NCBI RefSeq assembly: GCF_021655095.1
Contig: NZ_PPXW01000001.1
Coordinates: 2,529,428-2,593,427 of the forward strand
Origin: Clostridium sp. Cult1
Lineage (GTDB): Bacteria > Bacillota > Clostridia > Tissierellales > Tepidimicrobiaceae
Direction: 5' to 3'
Length of the DNA: 64,000 nt
Shown here: positions 34,486 to 42,816 of the stretch, piece by piece
Layout: every line of letters begins with the position of its first letter
Numbering within the stretch: position 1 is the stretch's first letter
The notes under the pieces: generated by a model
Databases searched by the model: none
What the model saw: the letters and a program-made list of their open reading frames with translations, nothing else
What the model was told of the DNA's origin: nothing
Program-made: the position numbers and the translations under genes

Positions 34486-35433
34486 ATGGCTTCAAGAGTT
34501 GATTTAATATACAAATTAGAAAATGTAGATGCTGAAGATGGGATAGATGTTTTTGAAATCGCTCCTATTTTAATGCAATTTGGAGAATTAGTTCGGAATG
34601 CGAATAATGTTTTAGGATTTGAACAAAAAATTGATATTAAGGTAAAGCCTTTTAAAGAAGGCTCGTGGATAACTGAATTTATTCTTCAAAACACTCCTAT
34701 GCAAAACTTAATAAATTATCTTCAAAGCAAACAAGGGCAAGAATTAATTTTGATACTTTCCCTATTAGGTTTAAATATAAAAGATGGTATAAAAGGAGTA
34801 GCGGGAATAATAAGGTTTACGAAGGGACTAGTTTCCAATTTTAAAATCAATAAAAATAATACAGTTACTTACTACAACGAAAAAGGTGAAAAAATAGAAG
34901 TTTCTATGGAAGAACACAAGCTTGTACAGTCTCCTTTAATTCAAAACAATTATTATAATTGCACTATAGCACCATTAGAAAAATTCCCCAACACAACAGC
35001 CGTATCCTTTAAAATAAATAAAGAGGACACTCACGAGCAGAAGTTCACGTATGCTGATAAAGAAGCTTTTGAAGAATATGCTGCTTCTGAATTATTTGAA
35101 GATGTGGAGGATAATGTAACCACAATGAATGGAGTGTTTGTCAAGCCAAAACGTGGGTCTTATTCAGGCACAGAAAAGTCATATTCTTTTGTCATTGGAG
35201 AAAATGTTATTTGGCCTGTAACTATTGAAGATGAGGATTTTCTTAAATCACTTCAATCTGGGGACATTAGATTGTATTCAGAGGATGTTTTAAAGGTTGA
35301 TTTGGAGATTCGTCAAACAAAGGATTCGAATAACAGAGTGCGTGCTAATTATGCCATTACAAAGGTTAATGAATATATAAAGTATGAAAAGCCAAAACAA
35401 ATAAGCTTTGATGATGTTATAAAAGATGATTAA
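34486..35433 (+). CDS. unknown prophage accessory protein (315 aa)
   Basis: ATG 34486 follows AAGGGGGTGAG. The N-terminal third (VDLIYKLENVDAEDGIDVFEIAPILMQFGELVRNAN) is alpha/beta; a hydrophobic stretch lies at about 85-120 (LILILSLLGLNIKDGIKGVAGIIRF), and the C-terminal half is beta-rich with acidic residues. It has its own promoter and terminator between lysis genes and the prophage end, the usual place of lysogenic conversion or anti-phage genes. I do not recognise a family, and no enzyme motif is visible. Confidence 0.75.
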   Translation: MASRVDLIYKLENVDAEDGIDVFEIAPILMQFGELVRNANNVLGFEQKIDIKVKPFKEGSWITEFILQNTPMQNLINYLQSKQGQELILILSLLGLNIKDGIKGVAGIIRFTKGLVSNFKINKNNTVTYYNEKGEKIEVSMEEHKLVQSPLIQNNYYNCTIAPLEKFPNTTAVSFKINKEDTHEQKFTYADKEAFEEYAASELFEDVEDNVTTMNGVFVKPKRGSYSGTEKSYSFVIGENVIWPVTIEDEDFLKSLQSGDIRLYSEDVLKVDLEIRQTKDSNNRVRANYAITKVNEYIKYEKPKQISFDDVIKDD

Positions 35434-35443
35434 AACATACAAT

Positions 35444-35468
35444 CCTAGATTAACTTCTGGGGTTTTTT
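35444..35468 (+). terminator. terminator after the accessory gene
   Basis: Stem CCTAGA (35444-35449) / TCTGGG (35456-35461), one G-T pair, followed by G and T6. Confidence 0.65.
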
Positions 35469-35469
35469 G

Positions 35470-35651
35470 CTTTAGGGTAAAATTGACCTTTTATTTTGGC
35501 TTGCAACGAAAGACAAAAGACATATTAATAGTCTCTAGTATGTTAATACATTAAAATCGATTACAGAGCCAAATACAAAGCCACAGCTGGATATCAGTTA
35601 TATCAGAGGTAGGAAAGTAAATCTTACCTCTACCATAATTTTACCCTAAAG
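35470..35651. repeat. 182-bp segment bounded by a 15-bp perfect inverted repeat
   Basis: CTTTAGGGTAAAATT (35470-35484) recurs inverted at 35637-35651. Inside are smaller hairpins (AGAGGTA/TACCTCT at 35606-35632; GATAT/ATATC). No ORF is present on either strand, and no target duplication is evident. It is either a structured RNA or a small non-autonomous element. The rest of the 440-bp gene-free stretch (to 35,876) holds a 21-bp degenerate direct repeat (35480-35500 and 35720-35740; AAA-N-TGACCT-N5-TTTGGC). Confidence 0.6.
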
Positions 35652-35844
35652 GAGAAATTTTATCAATGATTACTAATAAGCACCTACTTTTTTTTAATAA
35701 AAACGTGCAACCCTCCTAAAAAGTGACCTCCATATTTGGCATAAGACAAACTTTAATGGTAGTGCTAATATAATTGATATAATAATACATTAAAACGCCT
35801 AAAAATGAGTGTAGAGGGCTAATAACTACATATATGAAAAAATG

Positions 35845-35853
35845 TGATATAAT
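35845..35853 (+). promoter_or_regulatory. extended -10 promoter for the 56-aa gene
   Basis: TGATATAAT is an extended -10 element 23 bp before ATG 35877; a weak ACTACA lies 17 bp upstream. Confidence 0.55.
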
Positions 35854-35876
35854 AAAATAAAAAAAGGGGTGATTTT

Positions 35877-36047
35877 ATGGACAGAGATACAAAATTATTA
35901 TTTATAGCTAAGAAATTGGTAGATTTTACAAAAGATTTCGGAAAATTAAATGAGGAAGAAAAGAAAAATGTAATTGAGAGAGCGGACAAGCTTTATGGTT
36001 ATGGACTAGTTGATCTATATAATGCTTTAGGCGAATATATGGAATAA
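35877..36047 (+). CDS. 56-aa acidic/helical protein
   Basis: AAAGGGGTGAT precedes ATG 35877. The product is soluble and helical (KKLVDFTKDFGKLNEEEKKNVIERADKLYGYGLVDLYNALG). It has its own promoter and terminator and faces the HTH gene, so it may be a lysogenic regulator or partner of it. No family recognised. Confidence 0.65.
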   Translation: MDRDTKLLFIAKKLVDFTKDFGKLNEEEKKNVIERADKLYGYGLVDLYNALGEYME

Positions 36048-36050
36048 TTA

Positions 36051-36075
36051 AGGACCTATAATAGGTCCTGTTTTT
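36051..36075 (+). terminator. terminator between convergent small genes
   Basis: Stem AGGACCTAT (36051-36059) / ATAGGTCCT (36061-36069; a tight loop opens the last pairs) with GTTTTT. The HTH stop codon on the other strand lies within the T-tract. Confidence 0.75.
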
Positions 36076-36280
36076 AATCCTTTAAGTATTCAAGACTAAT
36101 ATCTAAAGCATTTGCAATCTTTTTCAATGTTGATTTTCCAGGTATGGCAGTATCGGATTCATAACAATATATACTATTTTCACTAATTCCACAGAGCTTA
36201 CTTAATTCTTTAGCTGTATATCCTCTCATATTTCTTATCTTTCTTATTTTATCTCCCAAGGTATCTTCGGGATAATCCAA
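36074..36280 (-). CDS. Xre/Cro-type HTH regulator near attR
   Basis: A 68-residue HTH_3 protein: LGDKIRKIRNMRGYTAKELSKLCGISENSIYCYES is the helix-turn-helix and STLKKIANALDISLEYL follows. The only marked start is TTG 36280, with no clear RBS. The frame stays open upstream (YEKLNTVSKFLDYPED) and runs through the attR junction into antisense pilB without an ATG. The natural N-terminus may therefore lie on the other side of attP, cut off by integration. Confidence 0.75.
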   Translation of the reverse strand: MDYPEDTLGDKIRKIRNMRGYTAKELSKLCGISENSIYCYESDTAIPGKSTLKKIANALDISLEYLKD

Positions 36281-36313
36281 AAACTTACTAACAGTATTTA
36301 ATTTTTCATATAG

Positions 36314-37060
36314 AACTATACCAGTATTATTCCACGTGCAACTGGAAGTGGTAAGACTACAACCTTATATGCTATTCTGAAAGAATTAAATAAAGTAGAA
36401 AAAAACATAATTACTATAGAAGATCCAGTGGAGTATAAACTAGCTGGTATTAATCAAGTTCAAATTAATCCTAGGGCTGGTTTATCCTTTGCTAATGGTT
36501 TAAGATCAATTTTAAGACAGGATCCTGATATTATTATGGTAGGAGAAATTAGAGATTCTGAAACTGCCCAAATATCAGTCAGAGCTGCTATAACTGGTCA
36601 TCTAGTTTTATCTACTTTGCATACTAATGATAGTCCCTCGTCTATAGTTAGATTATTGGATATGGGGGTAGAGCCATATTTAGTATCTTCTGCAGTGATA
36701 GGGGTAGTTTCTCAAAGACTTGTAAAGGAATTATGTCCATTTTGCAAAGTTCCTTATGAAGCTAATATATCTGAAAAATACTTATTAGGAGTAAATGGTA
36801 ATTATTCTATTACTTTATATAAGCCAAAAGGATGTAATAAATGTAATAATGGATTCATAGGAAGAAGAGCAGTCCATGAAATTATGGTTATAAATGAGGA
36901 AATGAGGAAACTAATCAATAAAGAAGCTAATATTGATGAATTACGTATTTGCGCTAAAAAGTCTGGAATGACAACTTTGTTAAACAACTCCTTAGAATTA
37001 GCATTAGAAGGTATATCTACGTTAGAAGAAAGTTTGAAAGCAGGCTTCACATTAGGTTAG
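36314..37060 (+). pseudogene. pilB: pilB, 3' part, interrupted by the prophage
   Basis: The frame opens after a TAG at 36311 and runs from the Walker A motif (TGSGKTTT, about 36341) to a TAG at 37058-37060. [46 protein letters not shown] (Walker B/Asp box), the His box [13 protein letters not shown] and CPFCKVPYE...CNKC zinc Cys are all intact. The N-terminal half of the pilus extension ATPase lies left of the prophage. Alone this piece cannot bind ATP properly. GTG 36428 would be the first internal start. It precedes pilT by 10 bp. Confidence 0.9.
36325..36352. other. right prophage-host junction (attR)
   Basis: Left of about 36338 the codons read SIIPRA, with no match to the residues before Walker A in PilB-type ATPases. 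From ACTGGAAGTGGTAAG the frame reads [17 protein letters not shown], the PilB P-loop. The expected host residues would be [10 protein letters not shown], so the core lies at or just before the TGSGK codons. The left junction is outside the window, so the exact core length cannot be given. Confidence 0.75.
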
Positions 37061-37070
37061 GAGGAGTACA

Positions 37071-38123
37071 ATGGATTTAATTGACTTAGTTAAATATGGG
37101 GTAGAAAATAGGGCTTCAGATATACATATTACAGTAGGAATACCACCAGTTTTAAGAATTGATGGGTCTTTAGTTTATCATGGTAGAAGCAAATTAAATC
37201 CTGATGATACAAAGATGCTAGTAGAACAAGTCTTAAATGAAAAACAACTGGAAGAGTTGGAAGATAAAGGTGAAATTGATAGTTCTTATTCAAGTCATGG
37301 GATTGGACGTTTTCGGATCAATGCATATAAACAAAGAGGTAGTTATGGTATGTCAATTAGAGTAATTCCTTTAAAAGTTCCTACTATTGAAGAATTAGGA
37401 ATTCCTCCTGTAGTAAAAAAACTTGCAAGACTTCCTAGAGGATTAATATTAGTTACAGGACCAACAGGGAGTGGTAAATCAACAACTTTAGCCTCTATAG
37501 TCAATTTAATAAATGAAGAGAAAAATTGTCATATACTTACTTTGGAAGATCCTATTGAATATTTACATAAACATAATAGGAGTATTGTAAATCAAAGAGA
37601 AATTGGGTTAGACACCTTTAGTTTTGCAAGTGGGTTAAGATCAGCTTTAAGGCAGGATCCTGATGTAATATTAGTAGGAGAAATGCGAGATTTGGATACC
37701 ATTAGTATAGCTCTAACAGCAGCTGAAACGGGCCATTTAGTTTTATCAACATTGCATACTATAGGAGCTGCTAAAACTATAGATAGAATAATAGACGTTT
37801 TTCCACCTCATCAACAGCAACAAATTAGAGTGCAACTTTCTTCCGTAATTCAGGCCATAATATCTCAACATCTATTGCCTAAGAGTAACGGAAAAGGTAG
37901 AGTAGCAGCTTTTGAAATAATGGTGGCCAATCCAGCTATTAGAAATTTAATTAGAGAGGAAAAAATACATCAAATAGATACTTCAATACAAACTGGAGGA
38001 AAACATGGTATGCAAACAATGGATAGCTCTTTACTTGAATTGTATAACAAAGGTATAATTTCAAAAGACACTGTATTAAATCAAGCCGTTAATTTAGAGA
38101 CGATACGTAGATACATCTTTTAG
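37071..38123 (+). CDS. pilT: type IV pilus retraction ATPase PilT
   Basis: A 350-residue hexameric ATPase that depolymerises the pilus, powering twitching and DNA uptake. ASDIHITVGIPPVLRIDG, Walker A GPTGSGKS (130-137), [38 protein letters not shown] and the C-terminal AFEIMVANPAIRNLIREEK are all present. The GGAGG site lies just before the ATG. It is intact, unlike pilB. Confidence 0.95.
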   Translation: MDLIDLVKYGVENRASDIHITVGIPPVLRIDGSLVYHGRSKLNPDDTKMLVEQVLNEKQLEELEDKGEIDSSYSSHGIGRFRINAYKQRGSYGMSIRVIPLKVPTIEELGIPPVVKKLARLPRGLILVTGPTGSGKSTTLASIVNLINEEKNCHILTLEDPIEYLHKHNRSIVNQREIGLDTFSFASGLRSALRQDPDVILVGEMRDLDTISIALTAAETGHLVLSTLHTIGAAKTIDRIIDVFPPHQQQQIRVQLSSVIQAIISQHLLPKSNGKGRVAAFEIMVANPAIRNLIREEKIHQIDTSIQTGGKHGMQTMDSSLLELYNKGIISKDTVLNQAVNLETIRRYIF

Positions 38124-38134
38124 GTGGTGATTGA

Positions 38135-39343
38135 ATGGCGATATATAAATATAGAGCAGTATCAGAATCTGGTCAAATTCAAGAAGGATATCACGAGGCT
38201 TCCTCGGAATCTGATGTACTGATAATGTTAAAAACCAATAATTATTATCCTATGTCCATTGAAGAGGATAAGGGCACAGGTTTTAAAAAAGAAATATTTA
38301 CAAAGAAAATTACTAAGAAAGATATAGCCGTATTTTGTAGACAATTTTACACCATGATAAATGCAGGAATTAGTATTATAAATTGTTTAGATATTTTAGA
38401 AAAACAAATTGAAAATAAAAGGTTGAAAAAGTCTGTATATGTAGTTTATGAAGATGTACAAAAAGGTATGACCTTATCTGAAGCTATGGCAAAACATGAA
38501 AACATATTTCCTGCTTTATTAATAAATATGGTAGAAGCAGGAGAAGTTAGTGGTAATTTAGATGTACTAATGGAAAGAATGGCTATTCACTACGAAAAGG
38601 AAAATAATATAGAGAATAAAGTAAAAAATGCTTTAGTATATCCAATTGTCTTAAGTATAGTAGCTATAGCGGTAGTTGTTTTTTTATTAACTGTAGTTAT
38701 GCCTACCTTTATTGGTATGTTTGAATCAAGTGGTTCTCTACTCCCAGGTCCTACAAGAGTTATTCTAACTATTAGTAATTTGTTAAAGGAATATTGGTAT
38801 TTATTTTTAGTAGTTGTAATTCTTATTGTAACTGGAATTATTTCCTTTAGAGAAACAGAAAGTGGAAGAGTTTTGGTTGATAATTTAAAGATCAAAATAC
38901 CAGGAGTAAAAAAGATGAGTATTAAAATTATTACCTCTAGGTTTACTCGAACCTTGTCTACTTTGCTTTCTAGTGGCATACCACTTTTACAAGGATTAGA
39001 TGTAGTTAGTAAAGTAGTTGGTAATGAAGTAGTATCGAATAAGCTGAACCAAGCAAGGGAGGATATTAGGAAAGGCATTCCAATGTCCAGAACTATAAAG
39101 GATATAGGCTTATTTCCACCTATGGTAGATTCTATGATAAAAATAGGTGAGGAATCAGGAGCATTAGATGATATACTTTATAAAACAGCTGATTTTTATG
39201 ATGAAGAAGTTGAAACCTCTTTACAAAAGATGACTACATTATTAGAACCCATATTAATAATATTTATGGCCTTAATAATAGGATTCATAGTAATAGCAAT
39301 GGCAATGCCTATCTTTGATATGGTTAATACTATCGAGATTTAA
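38135..39343 (+). CDS. pilC: type IV pilus inner-membrane platform protein PilC
   Basis: A 402-residue platform protein. Two GspF domains (about 65-190 and 270-390) hold FCRQFYTMINAGISIINCLDILE and FTRTLSTLLSSGIPLLQGLDVV; three membrane helices are visible (YPIVLSIVAIAVVVFLLTVVMP; YLFLVVVILIVTGII; LIIFMALIIGFIVIAMAMPIF). It transmits motor rotation to the pilin. 11 bp after pilT. Confidence 0.95.
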   Translation: MAIYKYRAVSESGQIQEGYHEASSESDVLIMLKTNNYYPMSIEEDKGTGFKKEIFTKKITKKDIAVFCRQFYTMINAGISIINCLDILEKQIENKRLKKSVYVVYEDVQKGMTLSEAMAKHENIFPALLINMVEAGEVSGNLDVLMERMAIHYEKENNIENKVKNALVYPIVLSIVAIAVVVFLLTVVMPTFIGMFESSGSLLPGPTRVILTISNLLKEYWYLFLVVVILIVTGIISFRETESGRVLVDNLKIKIPGVKKMSIKIITSRFTRTLSTLLSSGIPLLQGLDVVSKVVGNEVVSNKLNQAREDIRKGIPMSRTIKDIGLFPPMVDSMIKIGEESGALDDILYKTADFYDEEVETSLQKMTTLLEPILIIFMALIIGFIVIAMAMPIFDMVNTIEI

Positions 39344-39435
39344 GAATTATAAAAACTATAGATTTAAAAGAAAATGTATGCTAAAATATTGTAGAATATT
39401 TCATAAATGGGTAGAAATTCAATATTAAAAAATAT

Positions 39436-39510
39436 CAAGGACAAATCTGTCGAAAGATGGAGACGCAAAGCCAGAGTCTAAAATTACTCTAAGTAATTAT
39501 GATCGTTCGG
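39436..39510 (+). ncRNA. c-di-GMP-I (GEMM-I) riboswitch of the pilin gene
   Basis: The core motifs are clear: GACAAATCTG, a GAAA tetraloop hairpin (CTGTC-GAAA-GATGG), the highly conserved GACGCAAAGCC, then TCTAAAA, a P3-like hairpin (AATTAC/GTAATT) and the 3' part ATGATCGTTCGG. These are the GEMM-I consensus blocks in order. A terminator follows at once, so c-di-GMP should control transcription into the major pilin gene. Confidence 0.9.
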
Positions 39511-39552
39511 CTGCATAAATTATACTTTGTTTATATATTTATGCAGCTTTTT
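39510..39552 (+). terminator. expression-platform terminator of the riboswitch
   Basis: GCTGCATAAAT (39510-39520) pairs with ATTTATGCAGC (39537-39547), followed by T5. Its left arm touches the 3' end of the aptamer, so aptamer folding and terminator formation can compete. Confidence 0.88.
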
Positions 39553-39588
39553 GTAATGATAAAATCAAAGAATAAGGGGGAGATAAGA

Positions 39589-40005
39589 TTGTTTCAATGG
39601 ATTTTGAGAAGGATTAAAAAGAATAATAAAGGATTTACTCTGGTAGAGCTAGTAGTAGTAATAGCTATACTAGGAATATTAGCTGCTATTGCTGTACCTA
39701 AACTAGGCGCTTCCAGAAGAAGAGCAGCAATAACAGCCCATAATGTAAATGTAAGGACTCTGATGAGTGCAGCCACTATGTATATAGCTGATGATTGGGA
39801 CGGAGAAGAAGTAGAATGGACTGCAGCTGGAGGCACAAAAGCTGATAACCAAGGATGGGCTCCATATCTTCAAGAATGGCCAAAGGTGCCAAAGGGAATT
39901 GAAGATAAAGATGGTGAAGAAATCAAAGGTGAGTATAAAGTTAAAATTGACACTGAAGGCAATATTACAGTAACACCAGAAGAAAAAGAATCTAATAATG
40001 AGTAA
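39589..40005 (+). CDS. pilA: major type IV pilin
   Basis: A 138-residue prepilin. I choose TTG 39589 (AGGGGGAG upstream) because the longer frame runs back through the terminator. The leader ends at Gly15, cleavage lies before Phe16 (KKNNKG/FTLVELVVVIAILGILAAIAVP) and Glu20 is the invariant Glu+5. The C-terminal globular part has a Trp-rich region (DWDGEEVEW) and an acidic tail. It lies behind the c-di-GMP riboswitch, so it is the regulated structural subunit. Confidence 0.9.
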   Translation: MFQWILRRIKKNNKGFTLVELVVVIAILGILAAIAVPKLGASRRRAAITAHNVNVRTLMSAATMYIADDWDGEEVEWTAAGGTKADNQGWAPYLQEWPKVPKGIEDKDGEEIKGEYKVKIDTEGNITVTPEEKESNNE

Positions 40006-40110
40006 ATTAATTTTTGGGCATTGGTAATGACCAAAAGGAATACTTAGAAAGTCAAGGATGGTTCTAATTGTTTCAAAAGCAACAAATACTATTAATAAAG
40101 GAGGCTACTA

Positions 40111-40875
40111 ATGAAAATACCAATATTCTTACTAGGCACTATAATAGGTTCGTTTCTAAACGTCTGTATACATAGAATACCTAAAAAAGAAAGTATAGTT
40201 TTTCCTGGCTCCTATTGTCCAAGCTGTAGCACTCCATTAAAATGGTATGATTTAATACCAGTACTTAGCTTTCTATTTCTCAAAGGAAAATGTAGATGCT
40301 GTGGGGAGAGAATCTCCCCTAAGTATCCTACTGTAGAATTATTAAATGGAATTATTTTTGTTATGCTTTTTTCAAAGTTTGGATTTAATTTAGATTTCAT
40401 ATTCTATACCTTTTTATTTAGCCTATTTATTATTATTTCCTTTATAGATTTAGATTATCAGATAATACCAAATACTATGGTTTTATTTATTTTATTAGTA
40501 TCTATGGTCTATAAAATATTAAATCTTTTATTATATAGCGTACCTTCAAACCTTGTAAATAGTTTAATAGGTTTAAGCCTAAGTGGATTAATTTTTTTAA
40601 CTATACTTATAGTATCCAAAGGCGGTATGGGTGGTGGAGATGTTAAACTTATTGGAACATTAGGTTTTATTTTAGGTGTTCCTAGAATATTTCTAAATAT
40701 ATTCTTATCTTTTTTAACTGGTGGAATAATTTCTATATTCTTATTAGTATTCAAAATTAAAGAAAGAAAAGATCCTATCCCCTTCGGACCCTTTATAATA
40801 TTAGGCTTTATAATTACTTTGTTTTGGGGGGATAAGATTATTAATTGGTACCTAGTTAGTTTCTTATTGAGGTGA
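40111..40875 (+). CDS. pilD: prepilin peptidase / N-methyltransferase
   Basis: A 254-residue membrane aspartic peptidase. The N-terminal zinc Cys pairs (C36/C39 and C61/C64 region) belong to the methyltransferase domain. The active-site Asp motifs FIDLDYQIIPN and GGMGGGDVKL are present. It cleaves and methylates all pilins of this locus. AAAGGAGG precedes the ATG. Confidence 0.94.
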   Translation: MKIPIFLLGTIIGSFLNVCIHRIPKKESIVFPGSYCPSCSTPLKWYDLIPVLSFLFLKGKCRCCGERISPKYPTVELLNGIIFVMLFSKFGFNLDFIFYTFLFSLFIIISFIDLDYQIIPNTMVLFILLVSMVYKILNLLLYSVPSNLVNSLIGLSLSGLIFLTILIVSKGGMGGGDVKLIGTLGFILGVPRIFLNIFLSFLTGGIISIFLLVFKIKERKDPIPFGPFIILGFIITLFWGDKIINWYLVSFLLR

Positions 40876-40879
40876 AATT

Positions 40880-42334
40880 ATGAATAATCAAAGGGGAAGT
40901 ATATTAATATTCTTATTATTCATTTTAATCGTATTATCTATACTATCAATTGGCGTATATGGATTAAGTTATTCTGCTAGTAGACAAGCTGAATTTTCAA
41001 GAGATAATAGTCAGGCCTACTATTTAGCCAAAGCAGGGGCTGAGTTAATAATAAAGAATATTGAAGAGATAATAGAGGGAATAGAAAGTAGCGATGAAGA
41101 GGATTTTGAAATAGAGTTTCCCAATGAAGGTAAAGTCATTATAACCTTAGAATATAAGGATAATAATAAAGAGATTATAGTATACTCAACGGGGATAGTC
41201 GATGAAAACAAGCTATATGAGAGTAGGAGTAGCATTCAAGCAAAGTTAAAATTTGATTCCATATATGGAGAAGTTTCAATACTTGGGGTGGATGAGAGTG
41301 GAATCATATATATGTTTAACGAGAACTTCGAGAACCCGAAAAAAATTCATATTAAAGATAGTGAAGGTAATAAAATAAGAATATCAGATCCCAGATCTTT
41401 TGCTTGGGATAAAGATGATACTTTAGTTTTGGTTAGTGGCGAAAGTGGAAAAGGAAAAAATAAAGATGAAACTTTAATCTATAAATTGTCTACTAATGAA
41501 GGGATGCTAATTAAAACGGGAGGCAATGGATTTAGATATGTTACATATTCAGAAGATGTTAACAAATTCTATGCTATTCGGGACAATAACGACAAAATAA
41601 ACTATTTAGATGATTATATAGAATGGAAAGATATCCATAAACCAACAGTAGGTTTCAAAATTGAAAAGTTAGCCCAAGGGAACAATGCTATTGTAGGTAT
41701 ATCTAAAGGCAAAGATAGCGAAATAACATATTTGATAGATGACAATGGAAAATGGAGAAATAAAATTATAAATGGAGATGGCATTGAAGGGGTTTATAGT
41801 GGTATAACCTACGGAAAAAAGGAAGATGAAAATAGAGGTAGGTTTATAATTGTAGGTAATGAAAAACATAATATATATCCAATATTTATCTTTTCGGAGA
41901 ACGGTTATGATTGGCAAAAAGGAATACAAAAAAATACGATGTCTGGAATTAATTATGAGCTAAATGATGTCACATGGACGGGAAAAATATTTGTTGCTAT
42001 TGGAAATTCAGGAACTATTTACACATCGACTAATGGAAAAGATTGGTATGTATTTGATAGACAAGATATAATTAAAGACGAAGGATCATCGTCAACCCAT
42101 TGGTTTAATTATTCAAAAGTATCTGGATATGGGGATTATATTGTCGCCTATTCTAATACTCAAGGTGGAAGATTAGTGTCTACTGATGGTGGAGCAACTT
42201 GGATTGAAAAAGGGCCAATAAAATATGGAAATAATGAGATAAAGCTAATAGATCTGATCGTAATAAATAAAGGTCAAGGCGAGCCTGATTTTTCTAACCC
42301 AACCATCCATTGGTCAAAAAAATCAGGAAGGTGA
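40880..42334 (+). CDS. PilX-like pilus protein with a beta-propeller domain
   Basis: A 484-residue protein. The N-terminus (NNQRGSILIFLLFILIVLSILSIGVYG) is a PilX-type anchor without Glu+5. Residues 130-484 form repeats such as GNSGTIYTSTNGKDWYVF and GGRLVSTDGGATWIEKG, the pattern of Ycf48/sialidase BNR-type propellers. An exposed propeller on a pilus tip protein is reminiscent of the PilY1 adhesin, so an adhesion role is inferred. Confidence 0.8.
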   Translation: MNNQRGSILIFLLFILIVLSILSIGVYGLSYSASRQAEFSRDNSQAYYLAKAGAELIIKNIEEIIEGIESSDEEDFEIEFPNEGKVIITLEYKDNNKEIIVYSTGIVDENKLYESRSSIQAKLKFDSIYGEVSILGVDESGIIYMFNENFENPKKIHIKDSEGNKIRISDPRSFAWDKDDTLVLVSGESGKGKNKDETLIYKLSTNEGMLIKTGGNGFRYVTYSEDVNKFYAIRDNNDKINYLDDYIEWKDIHKPTVGFKIEKLAQGNNAIVGISKGKDSEITYLIDDNGKWRNKIINGDGIEGVYSGITYGKKEDENRGRFIIVGNEKHNIYPIFIFSENGYDWQKGIQKNTMSGINYELNDVTWTGKIFVAIGNSGTIYTSTNGKDWYVFDRQDIIKDEGSSSTHWFNYSKVSGYGDYIVAYSNTQGGRLVSTDGGATWIEKGPIKYGNNEIKLIDLIVINKGQGEPDFSNPTIHWSKKSGR

Positions 42335-42816
42335 TAAAAATTAATGACAAAGGATTAACCTTATTGGAAGTATTAATAACTTTAGCTATACTTGCAGTTA
42401 TAACAGCTTCTTTCTTCAGCCTTTTTACGACTACTAATCTGAATATCAATATCTCTGGTAAAAAAGTTGAATCAGTAAGAGAAGTCAAGAGTATTTTAGA
42501 TGAAATAAATTCAAAAATTACTGATGCAAAAATAAAAAATGATCAAGATTTTAAAGGTGTTGTTGAAGAAATTTTAAATAAAAGGGGATATCATAATAAT
42601 TATAAAATATTTGATAATGATAATGATTTTTTTAAGTACCAAAACAAAAAAATCCATTGTCTTATTGAGAGACAAAATATATATATTGAATCAACTGATA
42701 ATTCTAGTATTAGTTCAAATGTGGAAAAAATAAAGATTATCCTATTTTATGACAAGGGAAAGAAAAACGTACAGATTTCAACCTATATCCCAATTAAGGA
42801 AGATGGAAATGTATAA
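42331..42816 (+). CDS. minor pilin with class III-like leader
   Basis: A pseudopilin of about 160 residues (NDKG/LTLLEVLITLAILAVITASFFSLF; Glu+5 present). The start is unclear: GTG 42331 lies in the RBS, whereas an in-frame ATT at 42340 has AGGAAGGTG at 6 nt and gives a five-residue leader. The rest is alpha/beta. It overlaps the preceding and following genes. Confidence 0.8.
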   Translation: MIKINDKGLTLLEVLITLAILAVITASFFSLFTTTNLNINISGKKVESVREVKSILDEINSKITDAKIKNDQDFKGVVEEILNKRGYHNNYKIFDNDNDFFKYQNKKIHCLIERQNIYIESTDNSSISSNVEKIKIILFYDKGKKNVQISTYIPIKEDGNV

